Origin: Kribbella sp. CA-293567
Lineage (GTDB): Bacteria; Actinomycetota; Actinomycetes; Propionibacteriales; Kribbellaceae
DNA length: 64,000 nucleotides
Assembly (NCBI RefSeq): GCF_027627575.1
Contig: NZ_CP114065.1
Coordinates: 6,510,001 to 6,574,000 of the forward strand
Direction: 5' to 3'
Position 1 is the first letter of the stretch. Every line of letters starts with the position of its first letter. Under the pieces are notes generated by a model, which worked only from the letters and a program-made list of their open reading frames with translations, was not told the DNA's origin and searched no databases. Positions 25,783 through 33,783 of the stretch are shown one piece after another. Made by a program: the position numbers and the translations under genes.

Positions 25783-26603
25783 TGCGCTCCGCCGTACACC
25801 CGGCCCGGCTGACGCTGCCGACCCTGCTCACGCTGACCGCGATCGTGACGATCGTGCCGTTCGCCGCGATGGTGCTGGTCGCCTTCGCGCCGCCGAGCGG
25901 CCAGACCTTTCCGGGCGCGCTCGACCCGACCCGCTGGACGCTGCAGAACTTCTCCACCGTGCTGTCCAGCTCGGACATCGTCCGCTGGACGCTCAACTCG
26001 CTGGCCTACTCGCTGATCTCGGTGTTCTTCATCCTGCTGTTCGCCGCGATGGCCGGTTACGCCTTCGCGAAGAAGCGGTTCCCGGGCCGGGAGCTGATGT
26101 TCTGGGCCTTTCTGGCGACGCTGATGGTGCCGTTCCAGGCGACCCTGATCCCGTCGTACATCCTGGTCTCGAAGCTCGGCTGGGTGGACGGCTACTGGGG
26201 GCTGATCGTGCCCACGCTGGCGAACTCGCAGGCGGTCTTCCTGCTGCGCCAGTTCATCAGCCAGTTGCCCGACGAGCTGTTCGAGGCAGCCGAGATCGAC
26301 GGCGCCTCCGAGTGGCGGACGTTCACCACGATCGTGCTGCCGCTGGTCCGGCCGGTGCTGGCGACGCTCGGCATCTTCGTCTTCCTCTGGCACTGGAACG
26401 ACTTCCTCTGGCCGCTGGTGATCGGCCAGTCGGCGCAGATGCAGACGCTGACCGTCGGCCTGGCGAGTCTGCAGAGCGAGGCCGTCCCGATCAACCAGGT
26501 GATGGCCGGCGCGACCATCACCGTCGTCCCGAGCCTGCTCGTCTTCGGGCTGCTGCAGCGCTACCTGACCGACAGCATCGCGATGTCAGGCCTCAAAGCC
26601 TAG
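25782..26603 (+). CDS. Carbohydrate ABC permease (MalG type), second importer
   Basis: The start at 25782 lies in the TGATG junction with the upstream permease, giving 273 residues beginning MRSAVHPARLTLPTLLTLTA. Six membrane segments are seen; the EAA loop is LFEAAEIDGASEWRTF with LPLVRPVL near residues 165-190. The stop codon TAG (26601-26603) shares the palindrome CTAG with the stop of the convergent LLM oxidoreductase gene. Confidence 0.93.
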   Translation: MRSAVHPARLTLPTLLTLTAIVTIVPFAAMVLVAFAPPSGQTFPGALDPTRWTLQNFSTVLSSSDIVRWTLNSLAYSLISVFFILLFAAMAGYAFAKKRFPGRELMFWAFLATLMVPFQATLIPSYILVSKLGWVDGYWGLIVPTLANSQAVFLLRQFISQLPDELFEAAEIDGASEWRTFTTIVLPLVRPVLATLGIFVFLWHWNDFLWPLVIGQSAQMQTLTVGLASLQSEAVPINQVMAGATITVVPSLLVFGLLQRYLTDSIAMSGLKA

Positions 26604-27562
26604 AGATTGCCGAACGCCTCGATCGCCCTCAGCGCATCGGCCTGTGACATCCCCGGCGGCTGGATCCGCAGCACGATGCCGTCGGCCCCCATTTCCTCGT
26701 AGTGCTGGATCCGCTCGGCGCACTCGGCCGGTGAGCCGATCACGCCGCGGTCGGCGATGTCGTCCCAGCCCTGGGTGTACCGCGCGGCGTCGGCGGAGGT
26801 GCGCTTCCAGCCGGTGTAGGCGTCGTACAGGTCGCGTAGCGGCTCCTCCAGCACCTTGCGGGCGTCCTGCGAGGTCGGCGCCGCGTAGCCCTCACGACAC
26901 AGGATGACCTCGGCGCCGAGCGTGCCCGCACCCCGGGGATACGACCGGTACTCCGCGATCTTCGCCGGCAGGTCGGCATCGAGCTCGTTGAACGACGTGG
27001 TCCAGCCGTCGCACATCCGGGCGGTGCGTTCGAGCATCGCCGAGACGCGGCCACCGTTCCAGATCCGCGGTCGCGGGTTCTGCACCGGCTTGGGCGACAG
27101 GAAGGCCTCGCTGATGCTGGTGAACTTGCCGTCGAAGGTGACCTCGTCCTCGGTCCACAGCCGGGTCAGAATGTCCAGGCACTCCTCGAACCGCGCGACC
27201 CGCTCGGCCTGCTGCACGCCGTACAGGGCGAACTCCTCCGGCCGGTAGCCGAGCACGAAGCCCGCGGTCAGCCGGCCGCCCGACAGGACGTCGAGGTGGG
27301 CGAGCGTCTCGGCCAGCACCACCGGCTGGTAGAGCGGCGCGACGATGCCCGCGGTGGCGATCCCGATCCGCTCGGTCCTGGCCGCCAGCCAGGTCATCGA
27401 GGTGAGGATCTCGTGGTAGCCGGGGCGATGCAGGTGCCGCTCGCCGAGCACGACCCACTCGAAACCCGCCTGTTCGGCCAGCCGGGCCTGCTCGACGCCG
27501 TCCTCCAGCGAGGGGCGGTCCGCCTCGTCGCCGTACAGGTTGAGATAGAGCCCGAGTCGCAT
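26600..27562 (-). CDS. LLM-class flavin-dependent oxidoreductase
   Basis: Started at ATG 27562 (MRLGLYLNLYGDEADRPSLE), giving 320 residues, the usual length of bacterial luciferase-like monooxygenases. The TIM-barrel landmarks are the WVVLGERHLHRPGY strand-loop near residues 37-50 and IGIATAGIVAPLYQPVVLAE near residue 70. The family uses FMN or F420; the cofactor cannot be told from sequence alone. It shares the 100-bp divergent region and operator site 3 with the enolase-superfamily gene, so it is likely co-regulated. A role in oxidising a pathway intermediate is inferred. Confidence 0.87.
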   Translation of the reverse strand: MRLGLYLNLYGDEADRPSLEDGVEQARLAEQAGFEWVVLGERHLHRPGYHEILTSMTWLAARTERIGIATAGIVAPLYQPVVLAETLAHLDVLSGGRLTAGFVLGYRPEEFALYGVQQAERVARFEECLDILTRLWTEDEVTFDGKFTSISEAFLSPKPVQNPRPRIWNGGRVSAMLERTARMCDGWTTSFNELDADLPAKIAEYRSYPRGAGTLGAEVILCREGYAAPTSQDARKVLEEPLRDLYDAYTGWKRTSADAARYTQGWDDIADRGVIGSPAECAERIQHYEEMGADGIVLRIQPPGMSQADALRAIEAFGNL

Positions 27563-27605
27563 CCCTGCCACCTTTCGGTCCATTGACATCCACCGTGCTG
27601 GGTAA

Positions 27606-27623
27606 TTACGGTCTTGACCGTAA
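27606..27623. promoter_or_regulatory. Regulon operator, site 3 (perfect dyad)
   Basis: TTACGGTCTTGACCGTAA is a perfect 8-bp-arm inverted repeat around TT, the best of the four sites. It lies in the divergent region between the LLM oxidoreductase and the enolase-superfamily gene, 40-44 bp from each start codon, so one site can control both. Confidence 0.85.
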
Positions 27624-27662
27624 GTCCTTTTGTCTCGTTGCGCGACCCCAAGGAGCAGATTC

Positions 27663-28781
27663 GTGAGTGTCGCACCGCAGCCTCTTGAGCTGCCGGCCGC
27701 CGCGGCCGCCGGAGTCATCGCCCAGATCAGGACCCAGGTGGTGCGCGCGGCGTACCGGCGGCCGTTCCGGATCAGCAGTGGCGTGAGCACCGAACTGGTC
27801 AGCCTGGTGGTGGAGGTCGAAACGACCGAAGGGCTCGTCGGGGTCGGCGAGACGTCACCGATGACGGCGTACACGGGTGAGACGCTGGCCGGCGTCCGGG
27901 CGGCGATCGAGGAGCACCTGGTCCCGGCCCTGATCGGCCACGACCCGCTCGACCGGGCCGGCGCCCACCTGCTGATGGACACCGCGCTGCGCGGTCAGCA
28001 CGTGGCCAAGTCGGGGATCGACATCGCCCTGCACGACCTGGCCGGGCTGCTGAGCGGCTGGCCGGTCCACGTCCTGCTCGGTGGCAGCATCCGCTCCCGG
28101 GTCGAGACGGCGTGGGTGGTCGGGCTCGGCACCCTGGACGAGATGGCGGCCGAGGCAGCGGAGTACGCCGACCGCGGATTCCGGCACCTGAAGGTCAAGG
28201 GTGGCAAGGACCCGGCCGCCGACCTCGAACTCGTCCGAGCAGTGCTCGCCGCGCTGCCGCCCGGCGCGGAGCTCTGCCTGGATGCCAACGAGGGGTACGA
28301 CGCGGCGACCGCGTTGCCGGTGCTGGCCAAGATGGCCGATGCGGGTCTGGCTCTGGTGGAGCAGCCACTGCCGCGATGGGACCTTGCCGGGCTGGTGCGG
28401 CTGCGGGAGCGGCTCGACCTGCGGCTGATGGTCGACGAGAGCATGCAGTCGCTGCAGGACGCCCTGGAGATCGTGCGGCGGGGCGCTGCCGACGTACTGA
28501 ACATCAAGATTCTCAAGGTCGGGGGACTGCACAGGGCGCTGCAGATCGCGCATCTGGCCGAGGCCGCCGGACTGGCGGTGAAGGTCGGATCGATGCCCGA
28601 GCTGGGAGTGGCAACGCTCGCCGCAGTACATCTGGCGGCGGCTGTGCCCGGTGCTACCGTTCCGGCCGACCTGGTCGGACCGCTGCTGGTCCGCGAGGAG
28701 CCGCTGGCTCCCAAGACCTTCAGCGACGTCAATGGCTGGGTGGAAGTGCCGACCCGGCCCGGACTAGGACACGACCTCTGA
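27663..28781 (+). CDS. Enolase-superfamily enzyme (muconate-lactonizing/dipeptide-epimerase subgroup)
   Basis: GTG 27663 was taken as start because AAGGAG lies 7 nt upstream; 372 residues. The capping domain occupies residues 1-130 and the barrel the rest. The catalytic Lys pair is the KxK in HLKVKGG, the metal ligands are LDANEGY, VEQPLP and VDES, and a second catalytic Lys is in NIKILKVGG. The KxK...K arrangement marks the MLE subgroup, which includes cycloisomerases, o-succinylbenzoate synthase and dipeptide epimerases. It abstracts the alpha proton of a carboxylate. The substrate is unknown. Coupled by TGATG to the DapA-family gene. Confidence 0.9.
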   Translation: MSVAPQPLELPAAAAAGVIAQIRTQVVRAAYRRPFRISSGVSTELVSLVVEVETTEGLVGVGETSPMTAYTGETLAGVRAAIEEHLVPALIGHDPLDRAGAHLLMDTALRGQHVAKSGIDIALHDLAGLLSGWPVHVLLGGSIRSRVETAWVVGLGTLDEMAAEAAEYADRGFRHLKVKGGKDPAADLELVRAVLAALPPGAELCLDANEGYDAATALPVLAKMADAGLALVEQPLPRWDLAGLVRLRERLDLRLMVDESMQSLQDALEIVRRGAADVLNIKILKVGGLHRALQIAHLAEAAGLAVKVGSMPELGVATLAAVHLAAAVPGATVPADLVGPLLVREEPLAPKTFSDVNGWVEVPTRPGLGHDL

Positions 28782-29725
28782 TGCACGCACTGGTTGAACA
28801 GCTCCGCGGCACGCTCCTCCCTGCTGTCGTCACACCGATGGACAGCACCGGCGTCGTCTCGTACGACGCCCTGGAGCCCTATGCGGCTGCCATCGCGGCC
28901 GGACCCATCGGCGGGGTGGCCGTCTGGGCTCACACCGGCCGGGGACTGTTCCTGAGCGAGGCGGACCGTGGCAAGGTCATGGCGACCTGGCGAGCCGCCA
29001 CGAGCGCTCCGCTCGTGGCAGGCGTCGGGGTGCCGCGCAGTGTCGAGCCGGGCAGCTTGAGGGAGGCGGAAGACGCCACTGTGGGAATGGCTGTCAACGC
29101 GGCGGGCTTCGGAGCCGATGCGGTGATGGTCTATCCCTTGGCGGCCTATGGCTCACTCCCGGATGGCGAGGCTGCGGCTGTGCGGCTGCACCAGCGGGTG
29201 GCGGCCGAGAGCGGGTTGCCGCTGGTCGGCTTCTACCTGCACGGCGGTGCCGGCGGCTATCCGTATCCGCCGTCCCTGATCAAGGAACTCCTGTCACTGC
29301 CCGAGATGCTCGGGGTCAAGACGGCGACGCTGGACCAGGCCGTCGCCTGCCAGGACGCGATCTGGGCAGGCCGCGACTCCGGGAAGCTGCTGATCACGGG
29401 CGAGGACCGGATGTACGGCCCGTCGATGATGTGGGGAGCGGACACTGCCCTGGTGGGCATTGCTGCCGCCCAGGTCGAGTTGTCGGCCGCAGTACTGCGG
29501 GCCTGGACAGCCGGCGACCACGCTGAGTTCCTGAAGGCCTCGGACCGCCTCGACCGCTTCGCCGCCGTCACCTTCTACGACCCGATCGAAGGCTATGTCC
29601 AGCGCATGCTCTGGGCCGCCGTCTGGGAAGGCCTGCTCCCCGAGGCTGCTGCTTCCGACCCCTACGGGCCGAGCCTCCCCGCCGCCGAACGCGACCTCGT
29701 CATCCGTTGCCTCGAAAGCCTTTGA
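28781..29725 (+). CDS. DapA/NanA-family aldolase or dehydratase
   Basis: A 314-residue class I aldolase-type barrel. The Schiff-base Lys is in LGVKTATLDQ near residue 177, and GFYLHGGAG near residue 145 holds the conserved Tyr. The N-terminal GTLLPAVVTPMDSTG is the pyruvate-binding start seen in dihydrodipicolinate synthase relatives. It is not the housekeeping dapA: the second Thr and the Tyr environment differ and the neighbours are catabolic. Likely a keto-sugar acid dehydratase or aldolase acting after the enolase-superfamily enzyme. The last 26 bp overlap the convergent amidohydrolase gene. Confidence 0.87.
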   Translation: MHALVEQLRGTLLPAVVTPMDSTGVVSYDALEPYAAAIAAGPIGGVAVWAHTGRGLFLSEADRGKVMATWRAATSAPLVAGVGVPRSVEPGSLREAEDATVGMAVNAAGFGADAVMVYPLAAYGSLPDGEAAAVRLHQRVAAESGLPLVGFYLHGGAGGYPYPPSLIKELLSLPEMLGVKTATLDQAVACQDAIWAGRDSGKLLITGEDRMYGPSMMWGADTALVGIAAAQVELSAAVLRAWTAGDHAEFLKASDRLDRFAAVTFYDPIEGYVQRMLWAAVWEGLLPEAAASDPYGPSLPAAERDLVIRCLESL

Positions 29726-30443
29726 ACAACCGCTCCGCATTGCTCGACAAAACCTGGACCAGCTCTGCCTCGGTGAACCCCGCGTCGCGGATGACACCGA
29801 GGGAGATGCACGGGTCGATCAACGTCGAGTCGGTACCGAACAGGAACTGCTCCATCGGTACGCCGATGCTGCGGGCGTAGGCGATCCGGCCGGCGTCCGT
29901 CACCGTGCGGCAGTGCTCCAGATAGAGCCGATCGCACTGCACCGCAGCCTTGGCTGCCTCCCGCCACGCGTCACCCCCGGCGTGCCCGGCGATCACCTCG
30001 AGGCCGGGCCGCTCCTCCAACAGCTCCGGCAGCAGCGCGACATCCTTGCCCCAGGTGTGAATCAGCAACGGCACCTCCAGCTCGTTCAGCAGGTCGAAGG
30101 CCTCGGCCATCAACGGCGACCCGATCCCCACGCCGGGGTACGTGGTGTGGATCTTCGCTCCCACGAACCGTCCGGTGCTGAGGCAGTCCCGCAGATCCTC
30201 CGCGCTGCGTTCGAGCCGGTTCGCGTTGACCACCGCGTACCCGTACAGCCGCGGCTGCTCCATCAGCACCTCGGCCAGCTTCGCGTTACCCGCCACCGCG
30301 TCGTAGACCACCGCCTCGGCCGCGGACACGATCTGCAGCTCGATCCCGTACCGATCCATCAGTTCGAGGTTGAGCGCCACCCCGCCCACCTCCAGATGGA
30401 ACGGCCACTCACCCCAGTGCCCGTGCACGTCGATGATCCGCAT
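29700..30443 (-). CDS. Amidohydrolase-2 family metal hydrolase
   Basis: A 247-residue TIM-barrel hydrolase. Metal ligands are visible: HxH in IIDVHGHWG at residues 3-11, His in LLIHTWG, His in IAGHAGG and Asp in FGTDSTL near residue 210. The family hydrolyses or decarboxylates carboxylated rings and lactones. It directly follows the other amidohydrolase-like gene (stop TAG abuts ATG) in a three-gene minus-strand operon headed by the DegT-type aminotransferase. The substrate is unknown. Confidence 0.88.
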   Translation of the reverse strand: MRIIDVHGHWGEWPFHLEVGGVALNLELMDRYGIELQIVSAAEAVVYDAVAGNAKLAEVLMEQPRLYGYAVVNANRLERSAEDLRDCLSTGRFVGAKIHTTYPGVGIGSPLMAEAFDLLNELEVPLLIHTWGKDVALLPELLEERPGLEVIAGHAGGDAWREAAKAAVQCDRLYLEHCRTVTDAGRIAYARSIGVPMEQFLFGTDSTLIDPCISLGVIRDAGFTEAELVQVLSSNAERLFKGFRGNG

Positions 30444-31214
30444 CTACTCCCCCAACAGCTCTCGAACGTTGCCCCCGGCAATCAAGGCCCGGTCGCCGGC
30501 GCCGATCCGCGCGTACCGCAGGCGCAGCGTCTGCGGTGAGACGTCCATGAACGGCGTCCGCGAGCCGAACACCAGATGCCGGGCGCCCACCCGCTCCACC
30601 ACCCGCTCGATCCCGTCCGGACTCGACAACATCCGGGTGGTCGCCCGGAACCCCGGCTCCCGCTCGGCCATCACCAGGAAGTCACCCAGCAGATAGACGT
30701 GCAGATCCAGGAAGACGACCTCGGCCCCGCGCCCCGCCAGCACGTCCCCGAACTTGCGCGGATCGCCGTCCTGCAGCAACACCATCCCCCGCGCCACCAC
30801 TTCGCCCACCACGTGCCGGTATCCCGGCGTGTCCCCCAGCACTCCTTGCTGCACGGTGAACAACCGGACGAACTTGATGCCCTGCGCAACCATCTGGTCC
30901 AGCTGCTCGACAGCGGTCAACGGATCCCGCAGATCCACAGTGCCCACCGGAACCAGCCGGACGTCGTTGTTGGTGGTGCCGTTCGACGAGCCTTGCGTGG
31001 CACTCGCCGCGAAGGTCTCCGCGTTGCCGGCCCGATCCGAGAACAGCGCGCCACGAGTGGAGACCGCCAACGCGTTGCGGACCTGATGCCGAGCCAGCCG
31101 AGCCGTCACCCCGGCCAGATCCGAATCGTCCGGATGGCTGGGCCAGGCCCCGAACAGGACGTCGACGTCGTACTCGACGTCTTCCTCGGCGGACCGAGTC
31201 AGCCACTCATCCAT
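30444..31214 (-). CDS. Amidohydrolase-like protein with degenerate metal site
   Basis: Started at ATG 31214 (MDEWLTRSAEEDVEYDVDVL), 256 residues. The fold and C-terminal pattern (RHLVFGSRTPFMD, then NVRELLGE) match the amidohydrolase-2 family, but the N-terminal HxH is replaced: the position reads YDVDVLFGAWP. Later ligands are also changed (FLDLHVYLLGDF keeps one His; GSRTPF lacks the Asp). It may be a non-catalytic partner of the downstream hydrolase or use different residues. Its start overlaps the DegT gene by 8 bp. This is inference from motif reading only. Confidence 0.75.
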   Translation of the reverse strand: MDEWLTRSAEEDVEYDVDVLFGAWPSHPDDSDLAGVTARLARHQVRNALAVSTRGALFSDRAGNAETFAASATQGSSNGTTNNDVRLVPVGTVDLRDPLTAVEQLDQMVAQGIKFVRLFTVQQGVLGDTPGYRHVVGEVVARGMVLLQDGDPRKFGDVLAGRGAEVVFLDLHVYLLGDFLVMAEREPGFRATTRMLSSPDGIERVVERVGARHLVFGSRTPFMDVSPQTLRLRYARIGAGDRALIAGGNVRELLGE

Positions 31215-32379
31215 CGGCGTGCACCTTCCGGATCGCGCGGGCGATGTCATCGACATCCGTCGTCGTGTAGGCCTCGTTCCAGGGCAACACTACGAGGGTC
31301 CGGTCGATCAGCTCTTCGGCGTTCGGGCACAGGCCGACCGGATACGCCCGGTCCAACGGATACCGCGAAGTTCCGTACACCGGCGCGCCGGCGAAGACCG
31401 GATTGGCATACAGCAATCGCTCCAAGTACCCGGCGGAGGCAGGAACACCTTCAGCAGTGAGCCGATCCGCCCATCTCCGATTGCCCCCGGCCACGATCAG
31501 CGGAAACAGCCAGAACGCATGCCCGGCGAGGGACGGCAACCCGACCCCGAGGTCCCGCAGCGCGTCAACCAGCTCTCCCGCCGCCTCCTGCCGCCGCTTC
31601 ACCACTCCAGCGACCTTGCCCAGCTGTGCCCGCGCGACCGCGGCGACCAGTTCCGTCATCCGGTAGTTCAGCCCGAGCACGAGATGCTTCCGCCCACCTG
31701 AGCGATCCCACCCCTTGTCCATGAACAGCCGCATCCGCGACTCCAATTCCGCGTCAGCGGTCACGGCCAGCCCACCGTCCCCAGCCGTGATGTGCTTGTA
31801 CTGCTGCAGGCTGAAACAGGCGATGTCGCCGAACGTGCCGAGCAGCTCCCCCGAGGCCGTCGTCCCCAGCCAGGCCTGGGCACAGTCCTCGATCAGCACC
31901 AGCCCGTGCCGGTCAGCCACGGCACGCAAGCCCACCACGTCCGCGGGCGCACCGAACAGATGCACCACGACGATCGCCCGGGTCCGGGCCGTGACCGCCG
32001 CCTCCACCGCTACCGGATCGAGGTTCCCCGTCACCGGATCCACATCGGCGAACACCGGTACGCCGTTCTGCGCCAGGACCGGCGCCACCGTGCCGAAGTC
32101 CGAGATCGGCGTCGTGATCACCTCGTCACCAGGCTCGAACCGAACCGCCGCCATCGCGAGATGCAAAGCCGCCGTACCGGAGCTGCACGCCATCGCCGGC
32201 CGTCCGTACAGCGCTGCCATCTCGTCTTCCAGCGCCCGCGCCTCGCCGCCGAAGGTGCTGCACAACACCGCCGAGTCGAGCACCCGCAGGACGGCGGCCC
32301 GTTCCTCCGCGCCGATGGTTCGCCCGGCCGGTTCGAGCACCCCGGGCAGCGGCGTACGGCGTACTGGCGCTCCGGACAT
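31207..32379 (-). CDS. DegT/DnrJ/EryC1-family PLP aminotransferase
   Basis: A 390-residue fold type I PLP enzyme. The PLP Lys is in FSLQQYKHITAGDGG near residue 195, the phosphate-binding SSGTAALHLAM near residue 66, and the Asp contacting the pyridine N is in LIEDCAQAW near residue 165. The family transfers amino groups to keto sugars or inositols, or acts as a dehydrase. The GxGG glycine motif reads AGDGG. It heads a minus-strand operon behind operator site 4. In a catabolic setting it may run in reverse, removing an amino group from an aminosugar, which is a guess. Confidence 0.9.
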   Translation of the reverse strand: MSGAPVRRTPLPGVLEPAGRTIGAEERAAVLRVLDSAVLCSTFGGEARALEDEMAALYGRPAMACSSGTAALHLAMAAVRFEPGDEVITTPISDFGTVAPVLAQNGVPVFADVDPVTGNLDPVAVEAAVTARTRAIVVVHLFGAPADVVGLRAVADRHGLVLIEDCAQAWLGTTASGELLGTFGDIACFSLQQYKHITAGDGGLAVTADAELESRMRLFMDKGWDRSGGRKHLVLGLNYRMTELVAAVARAQLGKVAGVVKRRQEAAGELVDALRDLGVGLPSLAGHAFWLFPLIVAGGNRRWADRLTAEGVPASAGYLERLLYANPVFAGAPVYGTSRYPLDRAYPVGLCPNAEELIDRTLVVLPWNEAYTTTDVDDIARAIRKVHADG

Positions 32380-32404
32380 GAGCGGCTCCCCGGGATTGCA
32401 GCAG

Positions 32405-32422
32405 TTTAGGTCTTGACCGAAA
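32405..32422. promoter_or_regulatory. Regulon operator, site 4
   Basis: TTTAGGTCTTGACCGAAA keeps the GGTCTTGACC core and the A/T flanks. It lies 26 bp upstream of the DegT-family start, between that operon and the divergent regulator gene. Confidence 0.8.
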
Positions 32423-32501
32423 CCTAGGAGACGGCGTCAGATGGCGTCAAGAGTTGCCCCACCTTCGGCAGACAGTGCGCTATTGTGCCGATTTGAGGGC
32501 C

Positions 32502-32527
32502 GGACCAGATTTTCGGACCAGATTTTC
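32502..32527 (+). repeat. 13-bp perfect tandem repeat before the regulator gene
   Basis: GGACCAGATTTTC occurs twice head-to-tail, ending 26 bp before the GTG. The junction TTTCGGACCAGATTTTCG (32511-32528) matches the left half of the regulon operator (TTTCGGACAAGA), so it may be a degenerate fifth site used for autoregulation. Confidence 0.6.
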
Positions 32528-32553
32528 GGGGATCCAACGAGGGGTGCACCGCA

Positions 32554-33783
32554 GTGATCAGCGTCGGGATCATCGGTCCGGAGGACCTGGTCCAGCGCGT
32601 CCTCGCGGTCGGCACCGCGAACAATCCGGCCACCCTGGTCCCGCTGCCCTACCGGCACGAGACCGAGGCCGTCCAGCTGGTCGAGCAGGTCCACGAGCAG
32701 GTGGACGCGATCCTCTTCACCGGCGTCGTCCCGTTCACGATCGCCACCGAGGCCGGCGTCATCGACCGCCCGGCGATGTACGTCTCGTACGACGGCGCCA
32801 CCCTGCTGCGCGCGCTGGTCGAACTGCTCCGCCTCGGCCACGACGTCACCCGGCTGTCGATCGACACCCTGCGCCGGACGGAGGTGATCGAGACGCTGAT
32901 CGAGGCCAAGCTGCCCACCGACGACATCCACGTGCTGCCGTACCGCGCCGGCCTGACCTCCGACGACATCGTCGCCTTCCACCGCAGCGTGCACGAGCAG
33001 CACGACACCAAGGTCGCGATCAGTTGCCTCGGCTCGGCGTTCCACCTGCTGGAGAACGAGATGCCCTCGGTGCGCCTGGCGCCCTCGCGGTACTCGATCC
33101 AGCACACCCTGCAAGCCCTCGTACTCACCACCACCGGCCAGCACGTCGGCGATGCCCAGGTAGCGCTCGGCATCGTCGAGCTTCCGCAGCCGGACGACGC
33201 GCTGGCCCGCGACCTGATCACGCTTGGCGGCAGCCTCGCGGTCCTGCCGGACGGCCGGAACCTCGTCGTCACCACCCGCGGCCTGCTCGAGCAAGCCACC
33301 GAACAGTTCAGCCGGATGCCGTTGCTCGACGCGCTGGCCGCGCGCCACCCGACCGCCCGCGTCGGCTTCGGAGTCGGCCGTACTGCGGCCGAGGCCGAGG
33401 CGCTGGCCCGCCGCGCGGTCAGCCGCGCGGCGTCGATGGGCCCGGTGGCCGGGGTGGTCTCGATGTCGGACGACGTCGAGATCGTGATCGAGCCCTCCAG
33501 CGAGCGCGACCAGCCCGTCACCGACCGGGCGCCCGAATCCCTGCCGCTGCTGGCCCGCCGGGTCGGCCTCAACACCCAGACCCTGTCCCGGATGCGCGAA
33601 CTGGTCGCCACCCTCCCCGACGGCCTCACCACCCAGGACGTCGCCGAGCACCTGGCGGTCCAGCTGCGGACGGCCCGCCGCGTCCTCAAGCGCCTCGAAC
33701 GCGCCGGCCTGGCCGACCCGATCGGCAGTCAGCAACACGGCCGCACCGGCCGGCCACCAACGGTCTATCTGATCCGGCTCTGA
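32554..33783 (+). CDS. Putative transcriptional regulator with C-terminal winged helix
   Basis: A 409-residue soluble protein from GTG 32554. Residues 1-110 look like an alpha/beta sensor or ligand domain (VGIIGPEDLVQRVL, VDAILFTGVVPFTIA, RPAMYVSYDG). A second alpha/beta domain (about 180-330) includes VGFGVGRTAAEAEALARRAV, which resembles a nucleotide-cyclase-like/GGDEF-type 'xGxGxG-ASxA' stretch. The last 70 residues form a winged helix (GLTTQDVAEHLAVQLRTARR, then VLKRLERAGLADPIG). I do not recognise a named family. Its position at the centre of the locus and repeats in its promoter make it the likely local regulator. Its 3' end overlaps the alcohol dehydrogenase gene by 98 bp. Confidence 0.75.
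   Translation: MISVGIIGPEDLVQRVLAVGTANNPATLVPLPYRHETEAVQLVEQVHEQVDAILFTGVVPFTIATEAGVIDRPAMYVSYDGATLLRALVELLRLGHDVTRLSIDTLRRTEVIETLIEAKLPTDDIHVLPYRAGLTSDDIVAFHRSVHEQHDTKVAISCLGSAFHLLENEMPSVRLAPSRYSIQHTLQALVLTTTGQHVGDAQVALGIVELPQPDDALARDLITLGGSLAVLPDGRNLVVTTRGLLEQATEQFSRMPLLDALAARHPTARVGFGVGRTAAEAEALARRAVSRAASMGPVAGVVSMSDDVEIVIEPSSERDQPVTDRAPESLPLLARRVGLNTQTLSRMRELVATLPDGLTTQDVAEHLAVQLRTARRVLKRLERAGLADPIGSQQHGRTGRPPTVYLIRL

Noticed and set aside
27630..27662. Upstream start for the enolase-superfamily gene
   Set aside because: The extra residues would be Arg/Cys-rich and the frame would run through the ribosome site AAGGAG that serves GTG 27663.
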